Source of the DNA: Candidatus Fermentithermobacillaceae bacterium UBA3951 | GTDB taxonomy: Bacteria; Bacillota; Sulfobacillia; Fermentithermobacillales; Fermentithermobacillaceae | Assembly: GCA_002385465.1 (NCBI GenBank) | Contig: DGDN01000027.1 | Span: forward strand, 20,631-40,258 | Direction: 5' to 3' | DNA length: 19,628 nt | Shown here: piece after piece, positions 8,182 to 15,488 of the stretch | How the letters are laid out: the number at the start of each line of letters is the position of its first letter | Numbering within the stretch: the first letter of the stretch is position 1 | The notes under the pieces: model-generated | Database searches by the model: none | Told to the model about the DNA's origin: nothing | Seen by the model: only the letters and a program-made list of their open reading frames with translations | Made by a program: the position numbers and the translations under genes

Positions 8182-9357
8182 TTGAAGGAATTGGAGCCGG
8201 CCAATATTGAGGCAATAAAGGGACTAGTTCAAAAGGGCCAGAGAAAGGGCTTTCTGACCTATTCGGAAATTGCCGACGCGCTCAGTCAGCTGGATCTTAC
8301 GTCTCAACAGATTGATGACATTTACAAGCATTTTGAAGACCTCGGGATCGACGTTTTGAACGTGAAAAAGGGTCAGGATGTAAGTGTCAAGGCAGACGGA
8401 GATGGCGACGATGAAGCCTCTGAGACGCTGGAAGCCGCCTCTTTGGAGGCAGATGCCGATGAGGACATGCCTGAGGGCGCCCAAGTGGACGAGCCTACCG
8501 AGATAGACCTGAGCGTTCCGGAAGGAGTCGCGCTGGATGACCCGGTCCGCATGTACCTCAAGGAGATAGGGCGGGTGCCCCTTCTTACCGCCGAAGAAGA
8601 AGTTGAGCTGGCGAAGCGGATGGAGATGGGCGACAAGCAGGCCAAGAGCCGGCTGATTGAAGCGAACTTGCGCCTTGTGGTGTCCATCGCCAAGCGATAT
8701 GTAGGGCGCGGGATGCAGTTTCTCGACCTTATCCAGGAAGGCAACATGGGCCTCATCAAGGCCGTTGAGAAGTTTGAGTTCCGGCGCGGCTTCAAGCTCT
8801 CGACTTACGCCACCTGGTGGATTAGGCAGGCGATAACCAGAGCCATTGCCGACCAGGCCCGGACCATCAGGATACCCGTCCATATGGTTGAGACCATCAA
8901 CAAGCTGATCAGGACTTCCCGTCACCTCATCCAGGAGTTGGGCCGGGAGCCCACGCCTGAGGAAGTAGGTGCGGAGATGGGGATCTCTGCCGACAAGGTG
9001 AGAGAGATCCTCAAGATTGCTCAAGAGCCGGTTTCTCTGGAGACTCCCATCGGCGAAGAAGAAGACAGCCATCTGGGAGACTTCATAGAAGACGAGGACG
9101 CTCCGGCGCCCGTCGAAGCGGCTTCGTTCCTGCTTCTCAGGGAGCAGATAGAGAGCGTTCTCGGCACTCTGAACGAGAGGGAGCAGAAGGTCCTGAGGTT
9201 AAGGTTCGGACTTGACGACGGAAGAGCCCGTACTCTGGAGGAAGTGGGTCGTGAGTTTGGCGTGACGAGAGAGAGGATAAGGCAGATTGAGGCCAAGGCG
9301 CTCAGGAAGCTGAGACATCCCCAGAGAAGCAAGAGGCTCAAGGACTATCTGGTATAG
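8182..9357 (+). CDS. rpoD: RNA polymerase primary sigma factor (SigA/RpoD)
   Basis: This is the housekeeping sigma-70 factor that directs RNA polymerase to most promoters. From TTG at 8182 it is 391 residues, typical of Firmicutes SigA, which lacks the large insert of proteobacterial RpoD. A region 1.1-like N-terminus and an acidic linker (about 65-115) precede region 1.2 (DPVRMYLKEIGRVPLLTAEE). Region 2 contains GNMGLIKAVEKFEFRRGFK and the -10-reading segment STYATWWIRQAITRAIADQ. Region 3 follows (TINKLIRTSRHLIQELGREP). Region 4 carries the -35-reading helix-turn-helix, TLEEVGREFGVTRERIRQIE. The alternative ATG at 8143 overlaps dnaG by 17 bases but lacks a good ribosome site. The gene ends the dgt-dnaG-rpoD block and is closed by an intrinsic terminator. 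Confidence 0.98.
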   Translation: MKELEPANIEAIKGLVQKGQRKGFLTYSEIADALSQLDLTSQQIDDIYKHFEDLGIDVLNVKKGQDVSVKADGDGDDEASETLEAASLEADADEDMPEGAQVDEPTEIDLSVPEGVALDDPVRMYLKEIGRVPLLTAEEEVELAKRMEMGDKQAKSRLIEANLRLVVSIAKRYVGRGMQFLDLIQEGNMGLIKAVEKFEFRRGFKLSTYATWWIRQAITRAIADQARTIRIPVHMVETINKLIRTSRHLIQELGREPTPEEVGAEMGISADKVREILKIAQEPVSLETPIGEEEDSHLGDFIEDEDAPAPVEAASFLLLREQIESVLGTLNEREQKVLRLRFGLDDGRARTLEEVGREFGVTRERIRQIEAKALRKLRHPQRSKRLKDYLV

Positions 9358-9373
9358 CAACCGGCTCCGGAAG

Positions 9374-9404
9374 AAAAAGCCCCCAAAGAGGGGCTTTTTG
9401 TCTT
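9374..9404 (+). terminator. Intrinsic terminator after rpoD
   Basis: A 10-bp stem (AAAAAGCCCC with GGGGCTTTTT) closes a 6-base loop, and the T-run continues into TTTTTGTCTT. It lies 17 bases after the rpoD stop and is the clearest rho-independent terminator in the window. Confidence 0.92.
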
Positions 9405-9409
9405 GGTAA

Positions 9410-9418
9410 TGCTATAAT
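9410..9418 (+). promoter_or_regulatory. Extended -10 promoter for the chromate-transporter pair
   Basis: TGCTATAAT is a perfect -10 hexamer (9413-9418) with the TGn extension. No good -35 is present at 16-18 bases upstream, where the GGGG arm of the rpoD terminator lies, as is common for extended -10 promoters. The predicted start site, 7 bases after the hexamer, is 9425, the first base of the GTG that opens the downstream gene. Confidence 0.65.
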
Positions 9419-9424
9419 GGGTGG

Positions 9425-10123
9425 GTGTACCATCCTTCGGAGGCGATAAAGACGAAAGAGAAGACTGCATCGTTCATCTCAATCTTCTGGAGCTTTTTTA
9501 AGATAGGTGCGTTCACCTTTGGCGGCGGGTGGGCCATGATCCCGCTCATCAAGCGGGAACTGGTTGAACGACGAGAGTGGCTTGAGGACTCTGAGTTCGT
9601 CGACCTCCTGGCCATTGCCCAAAGCGGACCCGGTCCAATAGCCGTCAACACGGCTACGGTTACCGGGTACAAGATACGGGGGAAAAGTGGTGCCCTGGCC
9701 GCGGTCTTTGGCGCTGCAATGCCCTCTTTCCTGGTCATACTGGCCTTCGCTTCGGTGCTTGTCAGGTACAAGAATTCTCCCGCCATCGATGCCATTTTTC
9801 GAGGGATGAGGCCCGCTATCTTGGGTCTCCTGGTGGCTGCCGTATGGCAAGTGGGCAAGAATTCGGTGAAGGAACGGAGCGATCTATGGTACGTTGCCGC
9901 CGGCGCATTCCTCCTTTTCGTGCTGCGTCAGGGGCCCGTCACTGCGGTCTTTGTGTCGGGTCTATTGGGGATCGTGTCGGGCTATAGGGCGAGGCGGTCT
10001 ACCCGGACGAGGGAACAAGGTGGGACTCTCGGAGAAACGGGGGTCTCGGAAGCACCGGATCCCGGCGAAAGTCCAAAAGCGGCTCACGAAGGAAGTCTCG
10101 CGGAAGACCGGGACCTTAAGTAG
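9425..10123 (+). CDS. Chromate transporter family protein, first half-size subunit
   Basis: This is a short-chain CHR family membrane protein; members move chromate and may carry other anions. It has 232 residues. The family signature is clear: FKIGAFTFGGGWAMIPLI at about residues 25-42, then QSGPGPIAVNTATVTGYK at 66-83, followed by hydrophobic segments to about residue 186. The last 46 residues are a hydrophilic, charged tail (from RARRSTRTREQ to DRDLK) that has no counterpart in the partner. The only canonical start upstream of the conserved core is GTG at 9425; an in-frame TAA lies just upstream at 9407. No Shine-Dalgarno precedes it, so the mRNA may be leaderless. It pairs with the next gene 27 bases downstream. 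The substrate is not proven by sequence. Confidence 0.9.
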   Translation: MYHPSEAIKTKEKTASFISIFWSFFKIGAFTFGGGWAMIPLIKRELVERREWLEDSEFVDLLAIAQSGPGPIAVNTATVTGYKIRGKSGALAAVFGAAMPSFLVILAFASVLVRYKNSPAIDAIFRGMRPAILGLLVAAVWQVGKNSVKERSDLWYVAAGAFLLFVLRQGPVTAVFVSGLLGIVSGYRARRSTRTREQGGTLGETGVSEAPDPGESPKAAHEGSLAEDRDLK

Positions 10124-10150
10124 CCGGGCCCGGCCAAGGAGGAAACATAA

Positions 10151-10669
10151 TTGCTTCTCAGGCTCTTTTTCACGTTTGCCAAAATAGGTGCCTTCAGTTT
10201 CGGTGGGGGCTATGCAATGATCCCCCTCATATCCCACGAGGTCGTAAACTCCAACGGGTGGCTCACCATGAGTGAGTTTATCGACGTAGTAGCCCTCTCC
10301 CAGGCTACCCCCGGCCCAATCGCCATCAACTCCGCGACATATATCGGGTACAAGGTGGCAGGTTTCTGGGGTTCGGTGGCCGCCACCTCGGGAGTCGTAG
10401 CTCCGTCGTTCACGATCATGCTCATCCTCGGTTTTCTCTTCTACAAGTATCGCGACGTGGCTTTGGTGAAAGACATATTCAGGGGAATCCGCCCGGTGGT
10501 GGTTGTCCTCATTGTGGCGGCCGCGTTGTCGGTAGTCCCTTCGACGCTCACAGGTCTCGTCCCGGGAGTCATAGCGGCCGTTTCAGCAGCTCTCATCCTG
10601 GGTCTTCGAAAAGATCCGGTCATGGTGCTCTTGGCTGCGGGTGCCCTGGGGCTCATCCTCTACCTGTGA
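10151..10669 (+). CDS. Chromate transporter family protein, second half-size subunit
   Basis: This is the second short-chain CHR protein, 172 residues, expected to form the transporter together with its upstream neighbour. It repeats the same signature: FAKIGAFSFGGGYAMIPLI near the N-terminus and SQATPGPIAINSATYIGYK about 45 residues later. Four or so further hydrophobic segments follow, ending in AAGALGLILYL. The start is TTG at 10151, set by a strong Shine-Dalgarno, AAGGAGGAA at 10136-10144. Paired half-length CHR genes are a known arrangement in which the two proteins insert with opposite topology. The pair sits between rpoD and the glycolytic genes and looks like an insertion into an otherwise housekeeping stretch (inference). 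Confidence 0.92.
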   Translation: MLLRLFFTFAKIGAFSFGGGYAMIPLISHEVVNSNGWLTMSEFIDVVALSQATPGPIAINSATYIGYKVAGFWGSVAATSGVVAPSFTIMLILGFLFYKYRDVALVKDIFRGIRPVVVVLIVAAALSVVPSTLTGLVPGVIAAVSAALILGLRKDPVMVLLAAGALGLILYL

Positions 10670-10729
10670 CCGGCGTCCGCCCAAGGAGGCGAGATCTTCG
10701 AAGGGGTGGGCTTCCTTTCCACATAGGGA

Positions 10730-10735
10730 TATAAT
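10730..10735 (+). promoter_or_regulatory. -10 element of the probable glycolytic operon promoter
   Basis: A perfect TATAAT lies 59 bases before the gap start. The -35 region at a 17-18 base distance (TGGGCT) is a poor match, so an activator or a weak promoter is possible. The predicted start site is near 10742, giving a leader of about 50 bases ending in the Shine-Dalgarno AGGAGGT at 10781-10787. No clear operator palindrome was seen in the 125-base gap. Confidence 0.55.
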
Positions 10736-10794
10736 GGGGGCGCGGCCTTTATTCTCTAATACGAGGCGGCACCACTACACAGGAGGTAGATTCC

Positions 10795-11799
10795 ATGCTA
10801 CGGGTAGGGGTAAACGGTTTTGGAAGCATCGGACGGCGGTTCTACAGGGCGGCCATGGCCAGGAAAGATATTGAGATAGTCGCCGTAAACGATCTCACAG
10901 ACCCCGGTACTCTGGCCCACCTGCTCAAGTACGACTCCAACTACGGCACGCTTCCTGAGGAAGTTAAGCTCTGCGAAGGTGGCTTCACTGTCGGCGGCCG
11001 CATGGTCAAGGTGCTATCTGAAAGGGAGCCGGGCAAGCTTCCGTGGAAGGATCTGGGTGTCCAGGTAGTCCTCGAATCAACAGGGCGGTTTACCGAGGCC
11101 GAGAAGGCTAAGGCCCACATCGATCCTGCCGGTGCCAGCAAAGTGGTGATATCGGCGCCTGCCAAGGGTGAGGATATTACCATAGTGATGGGCGTGAACC
11201 ACGACTCTTACGATCCCGCCAAGCACAACGTCATTTCCAACGCTTCTTGCACTACCAACGGGCTTGCTCCCGTCGCAAAGGTGCTGGATGAGAAGTTCGG
11301 GATTGAAGAAGGTCTTATGACCACAGTGCATTCCTACACCAACGACCAAGTTATCTTGGATTTCCCTCATAAGGACCTCCGTCGGGCGCGTGCGGGAGCT
11401 TTGAACATCATCCCCACCACAACCGGAGCCGCAAAGGCTGTGAGCCTCGTGTTGCCGCAGCTCAAAGGCAAGTTCAACGGGGTGGCTTTCCGCGTGCCGA
11501 CACCCACTGTTTCCGTTGTTGACCTGGTTGTTAGGCTTACCAAAAAGGCAACCACGGAAGAGATCAACAAGGCCTTTGAAGAGGCCGCCGGAGGCCAGCT
11601 GAAGGGTATTTTGGGTATAACTTACGCTCCTCTCGTATCCAGCGACTTCAAGGGTATGCGCGAATCATCGGTTGTAGATGGGCTTTCCACTGTGGCTATC
11701 GGTGAGCTCGTGAAGATCGTCGCATGGTACGACAACGAATGGGGCTACTGCGAGAGACTGTGCGACCTGATCTCCCATATCGGATCCAAGGGCGTCTAG
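10795..11799 (+). CDS. gap: Glyceraldehyde-3-phosphate dehydrogenase (NAD type)
   Basis: This enzyme oxidises glyceraldehyde-3-phosphate to 1,3-bisphosphoglycerate with NAD and phosphate. The 334 residues are the family length. The Rossmann start VGVNGFGSIGRR and N32-D33 in AVNDLTD are of the NAD-preferring, glycolytic type. The catalytic Cys152 lies in SNASCTTN, and its partner is His179 in TVHSYTND. The C-terminal WYDNEWGYCERL is intact. The ATG at 10795 follows AGGAGGT with 7 bases spacing. It is the first gene of gap-pgk-tpiA-gpmI-eno. The usual central glycolytic regulator gene cggR is not upstream; the chromate-transporter pair is there instead. Confidence 0.98.
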   Translation: MLRVGVNGFGSIGRRFYRAAMARKDIEIVAVNDLTDPGTLAHLLKYDSNYGTLPEEVKLCEGGFTVGGRMVKVLSEREPGKLPWKDLGVQVVLESTGRFTEAEKAKAHIDPAGASKVVISAPAKGEDITIVMGVNHDSYDPAKHNVISNASCTTNGLAPVAKVLDEKFGIEEGLMTTVHSYTNDQVILDFPHKDLRRARAGALNIIPTTTGAAKAVSLVLPQLKGKFNGVAFRVPTPTVSVVDLVVRLTKKATTEEINKAFEEAAGGQLKGILGITYAPLVSSDFKGMRESSVVDGLSTVAIGELVKIVAWYDNEWGYCERLCDLISHIGSKGV

Positions 11800-11826
11800 T
11801 GCCCTTCAGAACGGAGGGTCTCTTAA

Positions 11827-13011
11827 GTGGCCAAGAAAACCATACGCGACGCTCAGGTCAAGGACAAGCGGTGTTTTGTGCGCGTTGACTTCAACGTGCC
11901 CATGAAAGAGGGTAGGATTACCGACGATTCTCGCATTCGAGCAGCGCTCCCCACCATAGAGCACCTTATTTCTCACGGGGCCAAGGTTATCTTGGCCTCT
12001 CACCTGGGAAGACCCAAAGGCAAGGTGGTGCCCGAACTACGCTTGGACCCCGTAGCTCTCCGGTTGGGCGAGCTCTTGGGCCGGAAAGTCGTAAAGCTAA
12101 GTGACTGCGTAGGGCCTGAAGTCGGGGCGTATGTGAGCGGGATGTCTCCCGGATCGGTCGTCCTCTTGGAGAACGTAAGGTTCTATCCCGGCGAGGAAAA
12201 GAACGATCCCGACTTTGCAAGGGATATGGCATCTCTGGCCGACATCTTTGTGAACGACGCATTCGGAGCAGCTCACCGCGCCCATGCTTCAACCGCGGGA
12301 ATAGCCGCATACATACCTGCTTACGCAGGCTTCTTAATGGAAAAAGAAGTGGCGGCCCTCGGAAAACTCATGGAAAACCCCGAGCGGCCATTTACTGCGG
12401 TGATAGGAGGGGCCAAAGTTTCGGATAAACTGGCCGTGCTCAAGAACCTCCTTGACAGGGTAGACAACCTCCTCATAGGCGGCGGCATGGCAAACACGTT
12501 CCTCTTGGCCCAAGGACATAGCGTAGGTAAGTCCCTGGCAGAGCCCTCCATGGTAGAGGAGGCCAGGGAGATCCTCGAGAAGGCGTCCAAGGGCGGCACC
12601 AAGGTCCTACTCCCGGTTGACGTGGTGGTGGCCGCCGCGCCCGAAGCCGGCATGCCTGCAAAGGTCGTGGATGTTCAGGGGATACCGGAGGATATGATGG
12701 CGCTGGACATCGGACCCGCGACCCGTAAGGCGTATGTGGCGGTGGTTGGGGAATCCAAGACAGTGTTTTGGAACGGTCCCATGGGGGTGTTCGAGGTCGA
12801 GCCTTTCAGGGGCGGCACCCTTGAAATGGCCGCGGCACTTGCGGGTGTGAGAGGCTTTACGGTTGTCGGCGGGGGAGACTCGCTGTCTGCCGTAGAGATG
12901 TCGGGGCTTTCCGATAAGATAGACCACCTGTCGACGGGTGGCGGGGCTTCCCTCGAGTTCCTCGAAGGAAGAGAGCTTCCCGGTGTGTCGGTCCTGCTCG
13001 ATAAGAACTGA
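11827..13011 (+). CDS. pgk: Phosphoglycerate kinase
   Basis: This enzyme transfers phosphate from 1,3-bisphosphoglycerate to ADP, the first ATP-yielding step of lower glycolysis. It has 394 residues, full length and not fused to triosephosphate isomerase. The N-terminal substrate domain shows VRVDFNVPMKEG (D21-P25), ASHLGRPKG at about 57-65 and LLENVRFYPGEEKND. The C-terminal nucleotide domain has GGAKVSDKLAVL, GGGMANTFL, VFWNGPMGVFE and VVGGGDSLSAVE near residue 350. The start is GTG at 11827, with GGAGGG at 11813-11818. It follows gap by 27 bases and is separated from tpiA by a hairpin. Confidence 0.98.
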   Translation: MAKKTIRDAQVKDKRCFVRVDFNVPMKEGRITDDSRIRAALPTIEHLISHGAKVILASHLGRPKGKVVPELRLDPVALRLGELLGRKVVKLSDCVGPEVGAYVSGMSPGSVVLLENVRFYPGEEKNDPDFARDMASLADIFVNDAFGAAHRAHASTAGIAAYIPAYAGFLMEKEVAALGKLMENPERPFTAVIGGAKVSDKLAVLKNLLDRVDNLLIGGGMANTFLLAQGHSVGKSLAEPSMVEEAREILEKASKGGTKVLLPVDVVVAAAPEAGMPAKVVDVQGIPEDMMALDIGPATRKAYVAVVGESKTVFWNGPMGVFEVEPFRGGTLEMAAALAGVRGFTVVGGGDSLSAVEMSGLSDKIDHLSTGGGASLEFLEGRELPGVSVLLDKN

Positions 13012-13020
13012 CGCGAAATG

Positions 13021-13068
13021 AAGAGGCCTCCGCGATAGCTCTTTAGGGAGACGGTCCGGAGGCCCCTT
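13021..13068 (+). other. Long hairpin in the pgk-tpiA gap
   Basis: GGCCTCCG (13025-13032) pairs with CGGAGGCC (13057-13064). AAG at 13021-13023 pairs with CTT at 13066-13068 beyond a single A-C mismatch, giving a stem of 11 pairs around a 24-base loop. The loop itself can form a small CTC/GAG hairpin. No T-run follows, so it is unlikely to stop transcription fully; it could be a processing or stability element that tunes expression within the operon. Confidence 0.6.
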
Positions 13069-13076
13069 AACGAATT

Positions 13077-13083
13077 GGGGGAA
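13077..13083 (+). promoter_or_regulatory. Shine-Dalgarno that sets the tpiA start
   Basis: GGGGGAA lies 6 bases before TTG at 13090. The upstream in-frame TTG at 13075 has no ribosome site at normal spacing. Starting at 13090 gives MRVPLLAANWKMNK, which matches the usual N-terminus of the family. Confidence 0.7.
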
Positions 13084-13089
13084 TCTGAG

Positions 13090-13890
13090 TTGCGTGTCCC
13101 GCTATTGGCTGCTAACTGGAAGATGAACAAGACCGTGGGCGAGACCGTGTCTTTCGTAGGTGCTTTTATCCCTGAGGTCCGGTCTCTCCTGGATTCCACT
13201 CGTGACCCGTGGCCCGAGGTCCTCATCTGCCCTCCGTTTACGTCGCTCCCGGCCCTTTCCTCTCTTCTCGCTTCCTATCCCGTAAGGATTGGGGCTCAGA
13301 ATGTTTACTGGCAGGCAAAAGGGGCGTTTACCGGCGAGATATCCCCTCTCATGCTGAAGGACCTTGGATGCCGGTACGTTATCGTGGGCCATTCCGAAAG
13401 GCGCCACATCATGGGCGAAACCGGCGAGATGGTCGCTAGGAAGGTTAGGGCAGCTTTGGACGAGGGGCTCAAGCCGGTTTTGTGTGTAGGGGAGACTTTG
13501 GCCGAGCGGGAGAAAGGCGAGGCTCTCAAAGTGAACTCGGAGATGACTGCCGGCGGTCTTTCCGAGGTCAAGAAGGAAGAGGTTTCCCAGGTGGTTATCG
13601 CCTACGAGCCCGTCTGGGCCATAGGGACGGGCAAGGAGGCACGACCGGACGACGCAGCCCAAGTGATTGGCCGCATCCGTGAGACCGTTGATTCTCTCTT
13701 TGGGAAAGGCGTATCCGAAGATGTGAGGGTGCTCTACGGAGGCAGCGTGAAGTCGACAAACATCCGCTCTTTCATGATGTGCGAAGAGATCGACGGAGCT
13801 TTGGTGGGCGGGGCCAGTCTGGATCCGGTTGAGTTTGCTCGCCTGGTCTTCGAGGTGCTGAGGGCAAGACCTGACCGGCGGACAGGTTAG
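13090..13890 (+). CDS. tpiA: Triosephosphate isomerase
   Basis: This TIM-barrel enzyme interconverts dihydroxyacetone phosphate and glyceraldehyde-3-phosphate. From TTG at 13090 it has 266 residues, slightly above the usual 250. The active site is complete: N9 and K11 in AANWKMNK, His101 in VGHSERRH, Glu173 in AYEPVWAIGTGKEA, and the phosphate-binding loops GGSVKSTN and LVGGASL. A longer reading from TTG at 13075 would add five residues without a ribosome site. It follows the pgk-tpiA hairpin and precedes gpmI by 18 bases, inside the glycolytic cluster. The C-terminal extension past the barrel (RARPDRRTG) is unconserved. Confidence 0.97.
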   Translation: MRVPLLAANWKMNKTVGETVSFVGAFIPEVRSLLDSTRDPWPEVLICPPFTSLPALSSLLASYPVRIGAQNVYWQAKGAFTGEISPLMLKDLGCRYVIVGHSERRHIMGETGEMVARKVRAALDEGLKPVLCVGETLAEREKGEALKVNSEMTAGGLSEVKKEEVSQVVIAYEPVWAIGTGKEARPDDAAQVIGRIRETVDSLFGKGVSEDVRVLYGGSVKSTNIRSFMMCEEIDGALVGGASLDPVEFARLVFEVLRARPDRRTG

Positions 13891-13908
13891 AGCGGAGGCG
13901 TAGACTTC

Positions 13909-15462
13909 ATGAAAGATCGACCGGTGGCACTCATAATCCTTGATGGCTGGGGCATCCCGTGCAAGGAGGTATGCGCAGCAACCGAAGCCAGGACACCACG
14001 GTTTTCGGCGCTCCTCAGGCAATTTCCTCAGACGACCCTTGACGCTTCGGCGGAAGCCGTCGGCCTTATGCCCGGGCAGATGGGAGATTCAAACGTCGGG
14101 CACCTTAACATGGGCGCCGGCCGCATTGTCTATCAAGATGTGATGCGGATCTCCCGTGACATTGAGGACGGATCGTTCTTCCGGAACCCGGCGCTCTTGG
14201 GCGCAATGGCACATGCCCGAGAGAGGTCGTCGGCCCTCCATCTCATGGGCCTCGTATCTGACGGCGGAGTGCACAGCCTGGACACCCACCTGTTCGCCCT
14301 CCTCAAAATGGCCGGAGATAGCGGTGTGGAAAGGGTTTTTGTACACGCCTTCCTCGATGGGAGAGACGTACCTCCTCGCTCGGCGGCGACTTACCTTGAG
14401 CGTTTGGAAAGGAAGATGGAAGAGCTTTCTACCGGGACAATCGCCTCTCTGACGGGCCGGTACTGGGCGATGGACCGCGACAAGAGATGGGACAGGATTG
14501 AGCGCGCTTACAGGCTACTCACCAAAGGCGAAGGCCTTAGGGCAAGTGATTGGCGGTCTGGGCTGGAGGAAGCCTATGCGCGAAACGAGTCGGACGAATT
14601 TGTGCAGCCGACCGCAATTGACGTCCCGGGAGGCCCGGCCACGGTCCGCGACGGTGATGCCGTTATCCTCTTCAATTTCAGGGCGGATAGGGCCCGAGAA
14701 CTGTCATATACGTTCCTTTACGAGAGTTTTGACTGGTTCGACCGGGGGCCCCGTCCGGACGTCTACTTTTGCGGGATGATGCGGTATGAAGAAGGCATGG
14801 AGGCTCCTTTTGCTTACCTGCCTCTTACGCTCAATAACACACTGGGCGAAGTGGTCTCCAAGGCCGGGCTAAAGCAGCTCAGGATCGCCGAAACCGAGAA
14901 GTACGCCCACGTGACCTTCTTCTTGAACGGCAAGAAGGACGACCCTTTCCCGGGTGAAGAGCGAGTCTTGATCCCGTCCCCCAAGTCGGTGCCTACCTAC
15001 GACATGAAACCGGAGATGAGTGCGCCGGAGGTAACGGAGGAGGCGCTACGGCGCATTGAGAAAGATGAGTTCGACTTCATCGTTTTGAATTACGCAAACC
15101 CCGACATGGTCGGTCACACCGGTGTGTATAAGGCGGCGGTTCTAGCCCTTGAAACGGTGGACCGTTGTCTCGGGGAACTTCTGGACGGCATCTTGGCGAA
15201 AGGCGGTGTCGCGCTGGTTGTCGCCGACCACGGCAACGTGGAAGACCTGGTCCCGCCGGAAGAGGGGGCCGAAGCTTCTCAGGGTGCGACATCACATACA
15301 TATCACTCCATGAACCCTGTGCCTTGCATTCTTGTAGGTGAGAAGTACAAAGGGGCAAGGCTCCGCCGAGGAGTACTGGCCGATGTGGCTCCTACGGTCC
15401 TTCACCTACTGGGCATACCGAAGCCCCCTGAAATGGACCGGGACAGCCTGATCATCACTTAG
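13909..15462 (+). CDS. gpmI: Cofactor-independent phosphoglycerate mutase
   Basis: This metal-dependent (Mn) enzyme converts 3-phosphoglycerate to 2-phosphoglycerate through a phosphoserine. The 517 residues match the family length of about 510. The N-terminal metal-binding strand is ALIILDGWG, and the catalytic Ser61 lies in GQMGDSNVGHLNMGAGR. The inserted transferase domain has FVHAFLDGRDVPPRSA and SLTGRYWAMDRDKRWDR. The C-terminal metal ligands are in NYANPDMVGHTG and VVADHGNVED. The ATG at 13909 follows GGAGG at 13894-13898. The gene sits between tpiA and eno with short gaps, so one transcript is likely. No residue of the core appears missing. Confidence 0.98.
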   Translation: MKDRPVALIILDGWGIPCKEVCAATEARTPRFSALLRQFPQTTLDASAEAVGLMPGQMGDSNVGHLNMGAGRIVYQDVMRISRDIEDGSFFRNPALLGAMAHARERSSALHLMGLVSDGGVHSLDTHLFALLKMAGDSGVERVFVHAFLDGRDVPPRSAATYLERLERKMEELSTGTIASLTGRYWAMDRDKRWDRIERAYRLLTKGEGLRASDWRSGLEEAYARNESDEFVQPTAIDVPGGPATVRDGDAVILFNFRADRARELSYTFLYESFDWFDRGPRPDVYFCGMMRYEEGMEAPFAYLPLTLNNTLGEVVSKAGLKQLRIAETEKYAHVTFFLNGKKDDPFPGEERVLIPSPKSVPTYDMKPEMSAPEVTEEALRRIEKDEFDFIVLNYANPDMVGHTGVYKAAVLALETVDRCLGELLDGILAKGGVALVVADHGNVEDLVPPEEGAEASQGATSHTYHSMNPVPCILVGEKYKGARLRRGVLADVAPTVLHLLGIPKPPEMDRDSLIIT

Positions 15463-15488
15463 AGTTCAATAGAAAGGACGGTCGGAGA

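Noticed and set aside
10641..10874. Plus-strand 77-codon reading frame between the second CHR gene and gap
   Set aside because: It overlaps the end of the CHR gene and the start of gap in another frame, has no ribosome site and shows no recognisable protein character.
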